The notes beneath the pieces are model-generated. The model was given only the letters and a program-made list of their open reading frames with translations, was not told where the DNA came from and searched no databases. Shown piece after piece: positions 1-6,946 of a DNA stretch of 24,446 nt. How positions within the stretch are numbered: the first letter of the stretch is position 1; each line of letters starts with the position of its first letter. The DNA comes from JAZDLO01 sp043801935 (GTDB lineage Bacteria > Actinomycetota > Thermoleophilia > RBG-16-64-13): positions 1-24,446 of the forward strand of contig JAZDLO010000139.1 of assembly GCA_043801935.1 (NCBI GenBank), read 5' to 3'. A program made the position numbers and the translations under genes.

Positions 1-152
1 TTAAGCTCTGTCGGCACTCCGGGGCGCAACTCGATGCCGGGTCTGCCCGGCCGGTCGATCCGCCGGTCCTGAGCGAGGACCCCTCGCTGCTCCAACCCAT
101 AGTAGAGCGGATAGCAGTTGAGGAAGCGGATGTGCCCCACCCTGACGGTCAT
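1..152 (-). CDS. mqnA: Chorismate dehydratase MqnA, N-terminal fragment (cut by window edge)
   Basis: Only the first 50 codons are present, running off the left edge. The product reads MTVRVGHIRFLNCYPLYYGL and later ends in GVPTEL. This matches the start of MqnA, whose family shows an R-I-x-x-L-N-C-Y-P-L-Y-Y-G-L segment followed by a G-x-P-T-E-L segment lining the active site. MqnA dehydrates chorismate to 3-[(1-carboxyvinyl)oxy]benzoate, the first step of the futalosine menaquinone pathway. The ATG overlaps the mqnE stop as ATGA (149-152), so the two genes are translationally coupled and the products act in consecutive steps. The identification rests on a short but characteristic stretch; the rest of the gene is outside the window. 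Confidence 0.88.
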   Translation of the reverse strand, partial: MTVRVGHIRFLNCYPLYYGLEQRGVLAQDRRIDRPGRPGIELRPGVPTEL

Positions 153-1351
153 GTCCCGCACTCCGGGCCTGGGCCTTCCGGGTAGTCGCCTGCCGCGCCA
201 GGCACCGGCCCGGCCACCGGCGCCGCGCCGCGGGCCGGCGCCGTGCAGTCCGGCGCATCGTACCGCCGCACCACGTGGTAGAGCGCGTCGCGTTCCACGG
301 GAGTCCGGCCCGCGTCACGGATCACTCGGACGAGTTCGGACTTGGCCACAGCCTGGCCGTGACCCGCTTCCGACATCAGGGCGATCATTTCTTCCACCAC
401 GGTGCCGTCCATGTCGTTGGCCCCGAAGAACAGCGCCACCTGGGCCAGTTTCAGCCCGGTCATGACCCAGTAGGCCTTGATGTGGGCGAAGTTGTCCAGA
501 AGCAAGCGGGCCACTGCGAGGGTCTTCAGGTCGTCGGCCCCAGTGGTGGGGGGAAGGTGCGAAAGAGCACTGTTCTTGGGCTGAAAGGCTAATGGTATGA
601 ACGCCTGGAATCCGCGGGTCTGGTCCTGCAAGGCGCGGAGCCTGAGCAGATGATCTACTCTGTCCTCGTACTGCTCCACATGGCCGTAGAGCATGGTGGC
701 GTTGGTCTTCAGTCCGAGGCTGTGAGCCAGCCCGTGCACTTCGAGCCATCTCTCGCCCGATATCTTGGCCGGACAGACCTGGGCGCGCACCTCTGCCCGG
801 AGGATCTCCGCCCCTCCGCCCGGCATGCTGTCCAGCCCAGCCGCCTTCAGGTCGCGCAGGATGTCTTCCGCGGTCATCCGCTGGACTTCCGCGAAATACG
901 CGATCTCGGAGGCAGTGAATGCCTTGATGTGAACGGCCGGCGCCATTTCGCGGATGCCCGCCACCATGGCCCTGACCGATCCGTAAGCCAAGGTTGGGTT
1001 CTCTCCCCCGACGATGTGTATCTCGGTCGCTCCCTGGTCGATGCCTTCACGGGCCTTCGCCAGAACCTCGTCTACTGTGAGGGTGTAGGCGCCAGGTTCG
1101 CCGTCTTCCCTGGAGAAGGCGCGGAAGCGGCAGCGGTTGCGGCATACGTTGGTGTAGTTGATGTGGCGGTTGACCACAAAGTACGCGTCGTCGCCCACTC
1201 TTTGCCGGCGCATCCGATCGGCCAGACGCCCGACGCGAAGAAGATCGGGGGATTCGAACAGGGCGACTCCGTCGGCGGCAGAAAGACGCTCTCCCTGAGC
1301 TACTTTCTCTTCGACGACGGCAAGCGGATCGAAGCGCGTGCTGGCGGGCAT
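149..1351 (-). CDS. mqnE: Aminofutalosine synthase MqnE (radical SAM), with altered cluster motif
   Basis: A 400-aa radical-SAM protein of the MqnE/MqnC group. MqnE joins SAM to 3-[(1-carboxyvinyl)oxy]benzoate to give aminodeoxyfutalosine. Family features visible include HINYTNVC (about residues 63-70), GGENPTL near 115 and the SMPGGGAEIL segment near 175. The cluster motif should be C-x3-C-x2-C, but it reads C70-RNR-C74-RF-R77: the third cysteine is Arg (codon CGC at 1123-1121; TGC would restore it). Without three cysteines the 4Fe-4S cluster should not bind SAM normally, so this is either a one-base sequence error or a damaged or unusual enzyme. The last 35 or so residues are an Ala/Pro/Gly-rich tail beyond the usual domain. 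The ATG start follows only a weak ribosome binding site. The stop overlaps mqnA. Family identity is sure; activity is not. Confidence 0.9.
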   Translation of the reverse strand: MPASTRFDPLAVVEEKVAQGERLSAADGVALFESPDLLRVGRLADRMRRQRVGDDAYFVVNRHINYTNVCRNRCRFRAFSREDGEPGAYTLTVDEVLAKAREGIDQGATEIHIVGGENPTLAYGSVRAMVAGIREMAPAVHIKAFTASEIAYFAEVQRMTAEDILRDLKAAGLDSMPGGGAEILRAEVRAQVCPAKISGERWLEVHGLAHSLGLKTNATMLYGHVEQYEDRVDHLLRLRALQDQTRGFQAFIPLAFQPKNSALSHLPPTTGADDLKTLAVARLLLDNFAHIKAYWVMTGLKLAQVALFFGANDMDGTVVEEMIALMSEAGHGQAVAKSELVRVIRDAGRTPVERDALYHVVRRYDAPDCTAPARGAAPVAGPVPGAAGDYPEGPGPECGT

Positions 1352-1374
1352 GGCCTGGAGTCTAACACGGAGAT

Positions 1375-1441
1375 GGCCTGTGCTCTCCGCTCAAAGCTTA
1401 CGTTCGAGTACTCACGAGGCTTTTCGCAGAGAGTACAGGCC
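1375..1441. repeat. Imperfect palindrome H1 upstream of mqnE
   Basis: Arms at 1375-1390 (GGCCTGTGCTCTCCGC) and 1426-1441 (GCAGAGAGTACAGGCC) are inverted repeats with two mismatches in 16. The 35-nt loop contains CGTTCGAGTACTCACGA (1401-1417), which recurs in the loop of the second palindrome and includes the 8-bp palindrome GAGTACTC. It begins 24 nt upstream of the mqnE start, so it would lie in the mqnE leader or promoter region. I recognise no known riboswitch or operator here. Confidence 0.7.
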
Positions 1442-1501
1442 ATCCTGTCATTTGGGGGCGGTGACTCAGTCCCAAGTAGGCGCCGGCAACATCTATGACC
1501 G

Positions 1502-1534
1502 GACGACCCAGGGGCTTCCCGCTAAGCATTGCGA
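1502..1534. repeat. 33-bp direct repeat, copy 1
   Basis: This 33-bp segment begins GACGACCCAGGGGC and ends AAGCATTGCGA. It is repeated at 1645-1677 with a single mismatch (T/C at the 15th base). It lies between palindromes H1 and H2. The two copies are 143 bp apart, close to but not equal to the 166-bp spacing of the loop sequences of H1 and H2, so the region looks like a diverged tandem duplication with indels. Confidence 0.8.
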
Positions 1535-1540
1535 GTGCGA

Positions 1541-1607
1541 CAGCCTGTACTCCCTGCTCCAGTTCCCGTTCGAGTACTCACGATACTGTCGCAGAGAGCA
1601 CAGGCTG
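1541..1607. repeat. Imperfect palindrome H2 (second copy of H1)
   Basis: Arms at 1541-1556 (CAGCCTGTACTCCCTG) and 1592-1607 (CAGAGAGCACAGGCTG) pair with two mismatches in 16. The loop again holds CGTTCGAGTACTCACGA (1567-1583). H2 has the same architecture as H1, 166 bp downstream in window coordinates. Compensating variation is partial: the stem is preserved while individual arm bases differ, which hints that the structure matters or that the element spread as a palindrome. Confidence 0.7.
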
Positions 1608-1643
1608 TCTTGGGTCCAGGTCTCCATGAGCCCCCTACTTGAC

Positions 1644-1731
1644 AGACGACCCAGGGGCCTCCCGCTAAGCATTGCGACACTGCGGAGCCGTGCAGAGAGC
1701 GTTAGCGCAGCGGGAGGCCCCTGGGTCGTCT
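1644..1731. repeat. Perfect 23-bp inverted repeat abutting the menG stop, with direct-repeat copy 2
   Basis: Positions 1644-1666 and 1709-1731 are exact reverse complements (23 bp) separated by 42 bp. The left arm starts AGACGACCCAGGGGCC and is also the beginning of the second 33-bp direct-repeat copy (1645-1677). The right arm touches the menG stop codon (1732-1730). On the menG transcript this would fold into a very stable hairpin immediately after the stop, but no U-tract follows, so it is not a standard intrinsic terminator. The arm sequence reappears once more at 1502, so it may be a dispersed palindromic repeat such as a MITE or REP-like element. No transposase is nearby. Confidence 0.75.
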
Positions 1732-2530
1732 ATGCGAGCGCGTGGTGCAGGGCGATGATCCCTCCCGCCAGGATCTCGTAGCGCACGTTCACCAGACCGG
1801 CATTTCCCATCAGGCGCTTCAACTCATCTGGATCGGGGAAGCGCCTCACCGAGGCGGGCAGGTAGCTGTACGCCGAGTAGTCCCTGGCGGCGAGCTTTCC
1901 CAGCCGCGGTACGGCATGGTCGAACCAGAGGTCGTAGAACTGCTTGAACACCGGGATGCGGGGTTGCGTGATCTCCAGGCAGACCACCCTGCCGCCGGGA
2001 CGACATACCCGGCGCATCTCGCTGAAAGCCTTCTCGATGTCGGCCACGTTGCGGATGCCGAAGCCGACGGTGCACGCGTCGAAACCGGCGCCCGGCCTCT
2101 CCCCGGAGGGGAAGGCCAGGTCGAGCACGTCGCCCGTGCGGAATTCCACGTACAGCTGGTTGCGACCACTCTTCTCGCGGGCCACGCGCAGCATCTCTTC
2201 GGACACGTCCACTCCGACCACCCGGCCCTCGGGTCCGACGGCCTTCCGCAGCGCGAACGCGAAATCGCCGGTGCCGCAGCAGACATCAAGGGCCGAGCCC
2301 CCTGGGCCTAGGCCCGCCAGCATGACTCCCATCTCCCGCCAACGGTGATGAAGCCCAGCGGTCATCAAGTCGTTCAACCGGTCGTAAGAGTCGGCGATGC
2401 CATCGAACATCTCCCGGATCCTGCCCGGTTCCGGAGAAGCGTCGACACCCCCGCGGCCGCGAGCGTCGCAGACGGGATCGCCCGCTGAGGCGCCCGGATC
2501 TCTCACGTCTCTGTCGTCGCGGCCCCTCAA
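1730..2530 (-). CDS. menG: Demethylmenaquinone methyltransferase MenG/UbiE
   Basis: A class I SAM-dependent methyltransferase that C-methylates demethylmenaquinone in the last step of menaquinone synthesis. The core begins at about residue 40 with MFDGIADSYDRLNDLMTAGL, the usual UbiE/MenG N-terminal motif. The SAM-binding motif LDVCCGTGDFA follows near 82-92, then VGFGIRNV and the C-terminal GGIIALHHA. The longest frame starts at TTG 2530, overlapping the mqnP stop as TTGA. This gives a polar N-terminal extension of nearly 40 residues compared with the usual start. A GTG at 2506 is an alternative start, and neither has a convincing ribosome binding site. It is the last gene of the rex operon. 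Confidence 0.92.
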   Translation of the reverse strand: MRGRDDRDVRDPGASAGDPVCDARGRGGVDASPEPGRIREMFDGIADSYDRLNDLMTAGLHHRWREMGVMLAGLGPGGSALDVCCGTGDFAFALRKAVGPEGRVVGVDVSEEMLRVAREKSGRNQLYVEFRTGDVLDLAFPSGERPGAGFDACTVGFGIRNVADIEKAFSEMRRVCRPGGRVVCLEITQPRIPVFKQFYDLWFDHAVPRLGKLAARDYSAYSYLPASVRRFPDPDELKRLMGNAGLVNVRYEILAGGIIALHHALA

Positions 2531-3384
2531 GGCACAAAGAGACCGAGGGTCGTGAAGAACAGAAACACCAGACTGATGATGCCGTTCATCGTCATAAAGG
2601 CCACGCCCACCTTTTCCAGATCGGCCTTCCGCATGAGCCAGTTTTCATAGAAGAGAAGCAGCGCGCAGAGGGCCACTCCCAGATAGTAGACGAAGTTCGT
2701 TCCCTGGGCCCATCCGGTGAGTGCGAGAAGGGCCACGGCAAGCACGTGGAAGGTGCGGGTGCTCAACAGCCCCGCGTTCTCGCCGAGGTCGGCGGGGATG
2801 GAGTGAAGCCCCTGCGCGCGATCGATGGTGGTGTCCATGAAGGCATAGATCACGTCGAACCCCGCGATCCACAGTCCCACGCCCGCGCCCAGCAAGAACG
2901 GCTCCCACGTCACCTTGCCGGTGACGGCCACCCAGGCGCCGACCGGCCCCAAGCCGTCGGCGAGCCCCAAGACCAGGTGGCAGAGCCAGGTCCACCGCTT
3001 GGTGTAGGGGTAGACGACCATGGGGATGACCACGAGCGGCCACAGATACCGGGTGATGACCGGCAGGTTGAAAGTCGCCACGACGAGCACGGCCAGAGAG
3101 ACTACGGTGAAGAGCCACACCTGCCACCGGGCCAGGAGCCCCGAAGGGATCTCGCGCCGCGCCGTCCGAGGGTTGCGCGCGTCGATGCCCGCATCGATCA
3201 GGCGGTTGACGGCCATGCCGAAGCTGCGAGCCGCCACCATAGCCACGGTGATCCAGAAGATGCGCCAGAAGCCGGGGACAGCACCCTCGGCCAAGAACGC
3301 CGCTGCGTACGCGAAGGGAAGCGCGAAGATGGAGTGCTCGAACTTCACCAAGCTGGCGAAGCGCCGAGCATAGGTGATCAGCAC
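2527..3384 (-). CDS. mqnP: UbiA-family prenyltransferase, probably MqnP of the futalosine pathway
   Basis: A 285-aa integral membrane protein with roughly eight or nine hydrophobic helices. Both Asp-rich polyprenyl-diphosphate/Mg2+ motifs of UbiA enzymes are present: NRLIDAGIDARNPRT (about residues 60-74) and DVIYAFMDTTIDRAQGLHSI (about 177-196). Such enzymes attach a polyprenyl tail to an aromatic acceptor at the membrane. Because the neighbours are a UbiD-type decarboxylase, MenG, MqnE and MqnA, the likely acceptor is the dihydroxynaphthoate intermediate of the futalosine route. That substrate is inferred from context. The start is 9 nt after the mqnL stop and the gene overlaps menG by 4 nt, so it belongs to a tight operon. 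Confidence 0.88.
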   Translation of the reverse strand: MLITYARRFASLVKFEHSIFALPFAYAAAFLAEGAVPGFWRIFWITVAMVAARSFGMAVNRLIDAGIDARNPRTARREIPSGLLARWQVWLFTVVSLAVLVVATFNLPVITRYLWPLVVIPMVVYPYTKRWTWLCHLVLGLADGLGPVGAWVAVTGKVTWEPFLLGAGVGLWIAGFDVIYAFMDTTIDRAQGLHSIPADLGENAGLLSTRTFHVLAVALLALTGWAQGTNFVYYLGVALCALLLFYENWLMRKADLEKVGVAFMTMNGIISLVFLFFTTLGLFVP

Positions 3385-3393
3385 GCCGGCACC

Positions 3394-4905
3394 CTAGCCT
3401 CCGCGGGAAGCCGCCCCGCCAGCGGCCGTCCCGCTGGTAGCCGCCCCACCGGCCTTGACGCGTTCGGACAGGTCACCCAAGCCAAGATGGGGCCACAGCT
3501 CATCCACCCGCGCTTTCACCTCCGCCGACATCTCGACATCGGGCGGCCACTCTCGCCGATGACCCTCGTCGGAACCCTTGGTGGTGGCGTCGATCCCGAT
3601 CTTAGCCCCCCACAGAGGCTGCGGCGACGAGTGGTCGAGCACATCCAGCGGCCCCTCGGCGACCAGAACGTCCCGCTTCCAGTCGACGTTATTGAGCACT
3701 CTCCAGGCGACTTGGGCGTAGTCGTGCACATCCACGCCCGCGTCCAACACCACGATGCACTTGCAGAACTGCATCTGCCCCATGCCCCACAACGCGTGCA
3801 TCACCTTTCGGGCCTGCAAGGGATACCGCTTGTTCACCGAGACCAAGGCGCAGTTGTGGAATCCCCCTTCCTTGGGCAGGTCCATGTCCACGAGCTCCGG
3901 GAGCGTGATGCGCAGCAGAGGCAGGAACAGACGCTCGGTAGCCTTGCCGAGATAGGTGTCCTCCATGGGCGCCTGGCCAACGATCGTGGTGGCGTATACG
4001 GGCTCGCGCCTGTGAGTGATAGCGGTGAGGTGGAGCACAGGATACCGGTCGGCCAGGGAGTAGTAGCCGGTGTGATCGCCGAAGGGCCCCTCTACTCGAG
4101 ACTCCTCAAGATCAACATAACCTTCGAGCACGAACTCGGCGTGAGCGGGCACCTGAAGATCTACAGTGCGGCATTGGACCATGTCGACCGCATCACCCCG
4201 CAAGAAACCGGCGAACGTCATCTCGTCCACCAATACGGGCAAGGGCGCGGTGGCAGCGTACGTCACGGCCGGGTCCGTCCCGATGGCCACCGCCACCTCC
4301 ATGCGACCCTCCGAAGCCCGGTAGTGCTCGGCGGCGTCCTTGTGGAGATGCCAGTGCATGCCGGTGGTGGTCTTGTCGTAGACCTGGAGACGATACATGC
4401 CCACGTTGCGCCGGCCGGTCTGGGGATGGCGGGTGAAGACGAGGGGCAGCGTGATGTACCGGCCGCCGTCCAAAGGCCAGCACTGCAGCGCGGGTAGGGC
4501 CTCAAGATCTATCCGATCGGCGGTGAGGACCACCTCTTGGCAGACCCCGCTCCTGACCACCCGCGGCTGCAAAGCGGCCAGCTCTTTGAGCCTCGCCAAG
4601 GCCTTGAGTTTCTGCCAGCTGGTGTCCGGCATCTCCAAGGAGACCAGCTGCTCCGCCCGGGCGGCCAACTCGTCGTACGAACTCGACCGCAAAGCCAGAC
4701 AGACCCGCTCGTCGCTGCCGAACTGATTGATGAAGACTGGAACACTATGCCCTTTCGGCCGCGTGAAAAGCAATGCTGGTCCCCCGGCCTTGCCCACTCG
4801 ATCAGCGATCTCTGTGATCTCCAGAACCGGGTCGACTGGGGTGTCGATGATGGCCAGCTGGCCCTTGTCCCGCAGGAGCTTGATGAAATCGCGCAGGTCT
4901 TTCAT
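3394..4905 (-). CDS. mqnL: UbiD-family prenylated-FMN decarboxylase, probably MqnL
   Basis: A 503-aa protein of full UbiD length. Visible family segments are NVGMYRLQVYDKTTTGMHWH (about residues 166-185), in the prFMN/metal-binding region, and EGPFGDHTGYYS (about 275-286), carrying an acidic active-site residue. UbiD enzymes need prenylated FMN made by UbiX, which is not in this window. In this setting the probable substrate is the carboxylated naphthoate intermediate, decarboxylated before or after prenylation by MqnP. The substrate is inferred. The C-terminal 25 or so residues (GGAATSGTAAGGAASRGG) form a low-complexity tail. The ATG lies 10 nt after the rex stop. Confidence 0.88.
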   Translation of the reverse strand: MKDLRDFIKLLRDKGQLAIIDTPVDPVLEITEIADRVGKAGGPALLFTRPKGHSVPVFINQFGSDERVCLALRSSSYDELAARAEQLVSLEMPDTSWQKLKALARLKELAALQPRVVRSGVCQEVVLTADRIDLEALPALQCWPLDGGRYITLPLVFTRHPQTGRRNVGMYRLQVYDKTTTGMHWHLHKDAAEHYRASEGRMEVAVAIGTDPAVTYAATAPLPVLVDEMTFAGFLRGDAVDMVQCRTVDLQVPAHAEFVLEGYVDLEESRVEGPFGDHTGYYSLADRYPVLHLTAITHRREPVYATTIVGQAPMEDTYLGKATERLFLPLLRITLPELVDMDLPKEGGFHNCALVSVNKRYPLQARKVMHALWGMGQMQFCKCIVVLDAGVDVHDYAQVAWRVLNNVDWKRDVLVAEGPLDVLDHSSPQPLWGAKIGIDATTKGSDEGHRREWPPDVEMSAEVKARVDELWPHLGLGDLSERVKAGGAATSGTAAGGAASRGG

Positions 4906-4915
4906 TCCCGTACGA

Positions 4916-5554
4916 TCAGTCCTGGGAAAGATAGAAGCTGATCACCATCAGTTCGTTGGAAAGATCGAGTTGATGGATGAACACGTTCGGCGCGGCCGGC
5001 AGGCGGACCGGAGCGAAATTCAGGATGCCTTTGATCCCGGCTTCCACGGCCAGAGCGGCCACTTCCACCGCCGATTCCGCCGGCACCGCCACCACAGCGA
5101 TCTGCACGTCGTTCCCGCGGACAAAGTCCACCAACTCCTCGATGGGCCTCACGGTGTGGCCGGCGACTTTCCCGCCGACCGTGCCCCCAGCCCGGTCGAA
5201 CACTCCGACACACTTGAAGCCTTCATCCCGGAATCCGCGATAGCGAGCCAAGGCAGAACCCAGCTGCCCGGCTCCCAAGATGACTATGTTCCAGTCGCGA
5301 TCGATGCCCAAGCAGCGGGCGAGCTCGGAAATGAGGAACCTGACGTCGTAGCCGACGCCGCGGACGCCAAATTCGCCGAAGTAGCTGAGGTCCTTGCGGA
5401 TCTGGGCGGCATTGGCACCCAGATGATCGGCCAGTTCGCGAGACGAGACCCGCGCGACGCCCTGCCGGTCGAGACGATTGAGGAGGCGTAGGTATCGGGC
5501 CAGGCGGGGAACGGCCACCTGAGGAACATCTGCCCTATCTGCGGATCTGCTCAT
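4916..5554 (-). CDS. rex: Redox-sensing transcriptional repressor Rex
   Basis: Rex senses the NADH/NAD+ ratio and represses respiratory and fermentative genes. The N-terminal winged helix contains RVSSRELADHLG, AAQIRKDLSYFGEFG and GVGYDV. The Rossmann domain has the dinucleotide-binding GAGQLGSAL. The C-terminus ends in DLSNELMVISFYL, the domain-swapped helix of the family. I chose ATG 5554 (212 aa) because GGGAGG lies just upstream; an upstream in-frame GTG at 5578 would add eight residues. It is the first gene of an operon with mqnL, mqnP and menG, with gaps of 10 nt or less or overlaps throughout, so redox state probably controls menaquinone synthesis and rex itself. Confidence 0.95.
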   Translation of the reverse strand: MSRSADRADVPQVAVPRLARYLRLLNRLDRQGVARVSSRELADHLGANAAQIRKDLSYFGEFGVRGVGYDVRFLISELARCLGIDRDWNIVILGAGQLGSALARYRGFRDEGFKCVGVFDRAGGTVGGKVAGHTVRPIEELVDFVRGNDVQIAVVAVPAESAVEVAALAVEAGIKGILNFAPVRLPAAPNVFIHQLDLSNELMVISFYLSQD

Positions 5555-5603
5555 AGCGCCTCCCGCACAATGTGCCACATCTTCAGACGACCTAGGCGGC
5601 GCG

Positions 5604-5636
5604 AGTGTAGCACAATGGTTGTGAAAAAAGAATCAA
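5604..5636 (-). promoter_or_regulatory. Candidate rex operon promoter with palindromic operator
   Basis: On the minus strand an extended -10 box TGCTACACT lies at 5612-5604. The expected -35 region is poor. Overlapping and upstream of the -10 is the perfect dyad CACAATGGTTGTG (5611-5623). A full Rex half-site TTGTGAA reads on the plus strand at 5619-5625, with only a weak partner half (GAATCAA) at 5630-5636. Rex operators known from other bacteria are TTGTGAA-N4-TTCACAA, so this is a partial match. Autoregulation is plausible but inferred. Confidence 0.35.
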
Positions 5637-5664
5637 AGTCGGCCGGCAGACCTCCGAGCCGCGA

Positions 5665-6789
5665 CTAGAGCGGGCGGGCAGATGAACCCGTCTCGCCGAA
5701 AACGGTTCGGTATACCTGGAGCGTCTCCTCGGCTGCTTTGCTCCACGGGAACAACGCGGATTGTCGCAGCCCCTCTTGTCGCAGACCCTCGTACAGATCA
5801 GACTGGGTGAGCACGCGCACCATGCAGTCTTCGAAACTCTCGAGTGAGGTAGGGTTGAAAAGCAAAGCGGCGGAACCCGTGACCTCAGGCAGCGAGGAGG
5901 AGTTCGACACCACGCACGGAGTCCCGCAAGCCATGGCTTCGAGCGGTGGCAGCCCGAAACCCTCGTACAGTGACGGGAACACGAACACGATTGCAGCCGA
6001 ATAGACGGCCGCCAGGTCATCATCGCGGATGAACCCCGGGAACAATATGGTCGTCTCTAGACCCCGGCGCCTGACTTCCTTTCTCAGCCTCCTGAACTCG
6101 CCCGTCTGGGCCCCGGCCAGCACCAATGCCAAGGGCTCGGGGAGCCTCTCTTGCAGCCTGGCCCAGGCCTCGATAAGGAAGAGCAGGTTCTTCTCCGGGC
6201 GGAAGTCGCCCACCCAGAGGACGAACCGCTCGGGCAAAGCGTAGCGGTGCTGCACGGCCAGGTGAGTCTCCGCGTCGGTATGCGGCCGGAACTGCTCGGA
6301 CACCCCGTTGTGGATGATCCTCACTTTGGCCGGGTCGACCCCAGCATAGGCGCTCAGCGCAGAGAACGAGATCTGGGAGACGGTTATGATCCGCCGGGCT
6401 TCCTGCAAGGTGCGCCTGAGCTGCGGCTTGTAGCGCATCCGCAGCAGAGGCCGCAGACTGTGTGGGTAGAGGAGCGGGGTGACGTCGTGGATGGTCGACA
6501 CGAGAGGAACGGCGAGCCGAGTCGGCGCCCAGGGGCTCGGCACGTGCAGAAGGTCTACCCGGGACTTCTCCACCAAGGCTCTGAACGCTCCGCCCTCGTG
6601 GGGAGCGAGAGGGTCCATGTTGGCCGAGACCAGGGTGAACGAGTCGACGAGGGGGATGGCCTGTTTTTCCTGATCCTGGCAGAAGACCACGAACTCTATC
6701 TCGGAGCCGGCGAAGCAGTCGAGAAGGTTCCGGGAGTAGGTGCCGATCCCCCGGTAGCGAATAGCTCTCGCGTCGAATCCTATTCTCAC
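5665..6789 (-). CDS. GT4-family glycosyltransferase (GT-B fold)
   Basis: A 374-aa glycosyltransferase of the GT4 type. The N-terminal half starts MRIGFDARAIRYRGIGTYSR, the acceptor-side Rossmann fold with the Gly-rich loop. The C-terminal half has WVGDFRPEKNL (about 208-218) and FPSLYEGFGLPPLEAMACG (about 287-305), the donor-nucleotide site with the E-x7-E motif. It probably transfers a hexose or mannose from a nucleotide sugar to a surface glycan or glycolipid; donor and acceptor cannot be told from sequence. The start is GTG 6789, preceded by a modest GGGGGTTGA. It stands alone, 110 nt upstream of rex on the same strand and divergent from the GGDEF gene. No membrane segments are evident. 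Confidence 0.88.
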   Translation of the reverse strand: MRIGFDARAIRYRGIGTYSRNLLDCFAGSEIEFVVFCQDQEKQAIPLVDSFTLVSANMDPLAPHEGGAFRALVEKSRVDLLHVPSPWAPTRLAVPLVSTIHDVTPLLYPHSLRPLLRMRYKPQLRRTLQEARRIITVSQISFSALSAYAGVDPAKVRIIHNGVSEQFRPHTDAETHLAVQHRYALPERFVLWVGDFRPEKNLLFLIEAWARLQERLPEPLALVLAGAQTGEFRRLRKEVRRRGLETTILFPGFIRDDDLAAVYSAAIVFVFPSLYEGFGLPPLEAMACGTPCVVSNSSSLPEVTGSAALLFNPTSLESFEDCMVRVLTQSDLYEGLRQEGLRQSALFPWSKAAEETLQVYRTVFGETGSSARPL

Positions 6790-6880
6790 TCAACCCCCAG
6801 CACGCCTGGTCCACGGGTCCGACTGCGCTTTAGTTGTACCCAGACTTATCCGAAATAGTAACAAACGATGCATCACGTGC

Positions 6881-6910
6881 TTGCACCTTTGGGTCAAAGG
6901 ATTATAAAAT
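6881..6910 (+). promoter_or_regulatory. Candidate sigma-70-type promoter for the diguanylate cyclase gene
   Basis: TTGCAC (6881-6886) is followed after 16 nt by TATAAA (6903-6908), or after 18 nt by TAAAAT (6905-6910). It sits in an AT-rich patch about 40 nt upstream of the GTG start of the GGDEF gene. The same patch read on the minus strand contains TATAAT (6906-6901), but with no recognisable -35 for the divergent glycosyltransferase. It is supported only by motif match and location. Confidence 0.45.
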
Positions 6911-6946
6911 GAGTGCATATTTATATCCTGAGCGAAGAGGTTAGTC

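Noticed and set aside
650..1498. Long plus-strand open frame opposite mqnE
   Set aside because: It is the antisense shadow of mqnE and the repeat region. It has no recognisable domain, and the minus-strand protein is a clear family member.
1375..1731. CRISPR array
   Set aside because: Only two imperfect copies of each repeat, different spacings and no cas genes. The structure is palindromic duplication, not repeat-spacer units.
1644..1731. Insertion-sequence ends or intrinsic terminator
   Set aside because: Only 42 bp lies between the arms, no transposase is near, and no U-tract follows in either direction. I kept it only as an inverted repeat.
2746..4497. 583-codon plus-strand open frame opposite mqnP and mqnL
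   Set aside because: High GC content keeps antisense frames open. The composition (His, Gln, Asp, Gly-rich) and lack of motifs mark it as a shadow of the two real genes.
6901..6929. Divergent promoter for the glycosyltransferase using TATAAT on the minus strand
   Set aside because: The -10 hexamer is good but there is no -35 at any acceptable spacing, and it overlaps the better plus-strand promoter.
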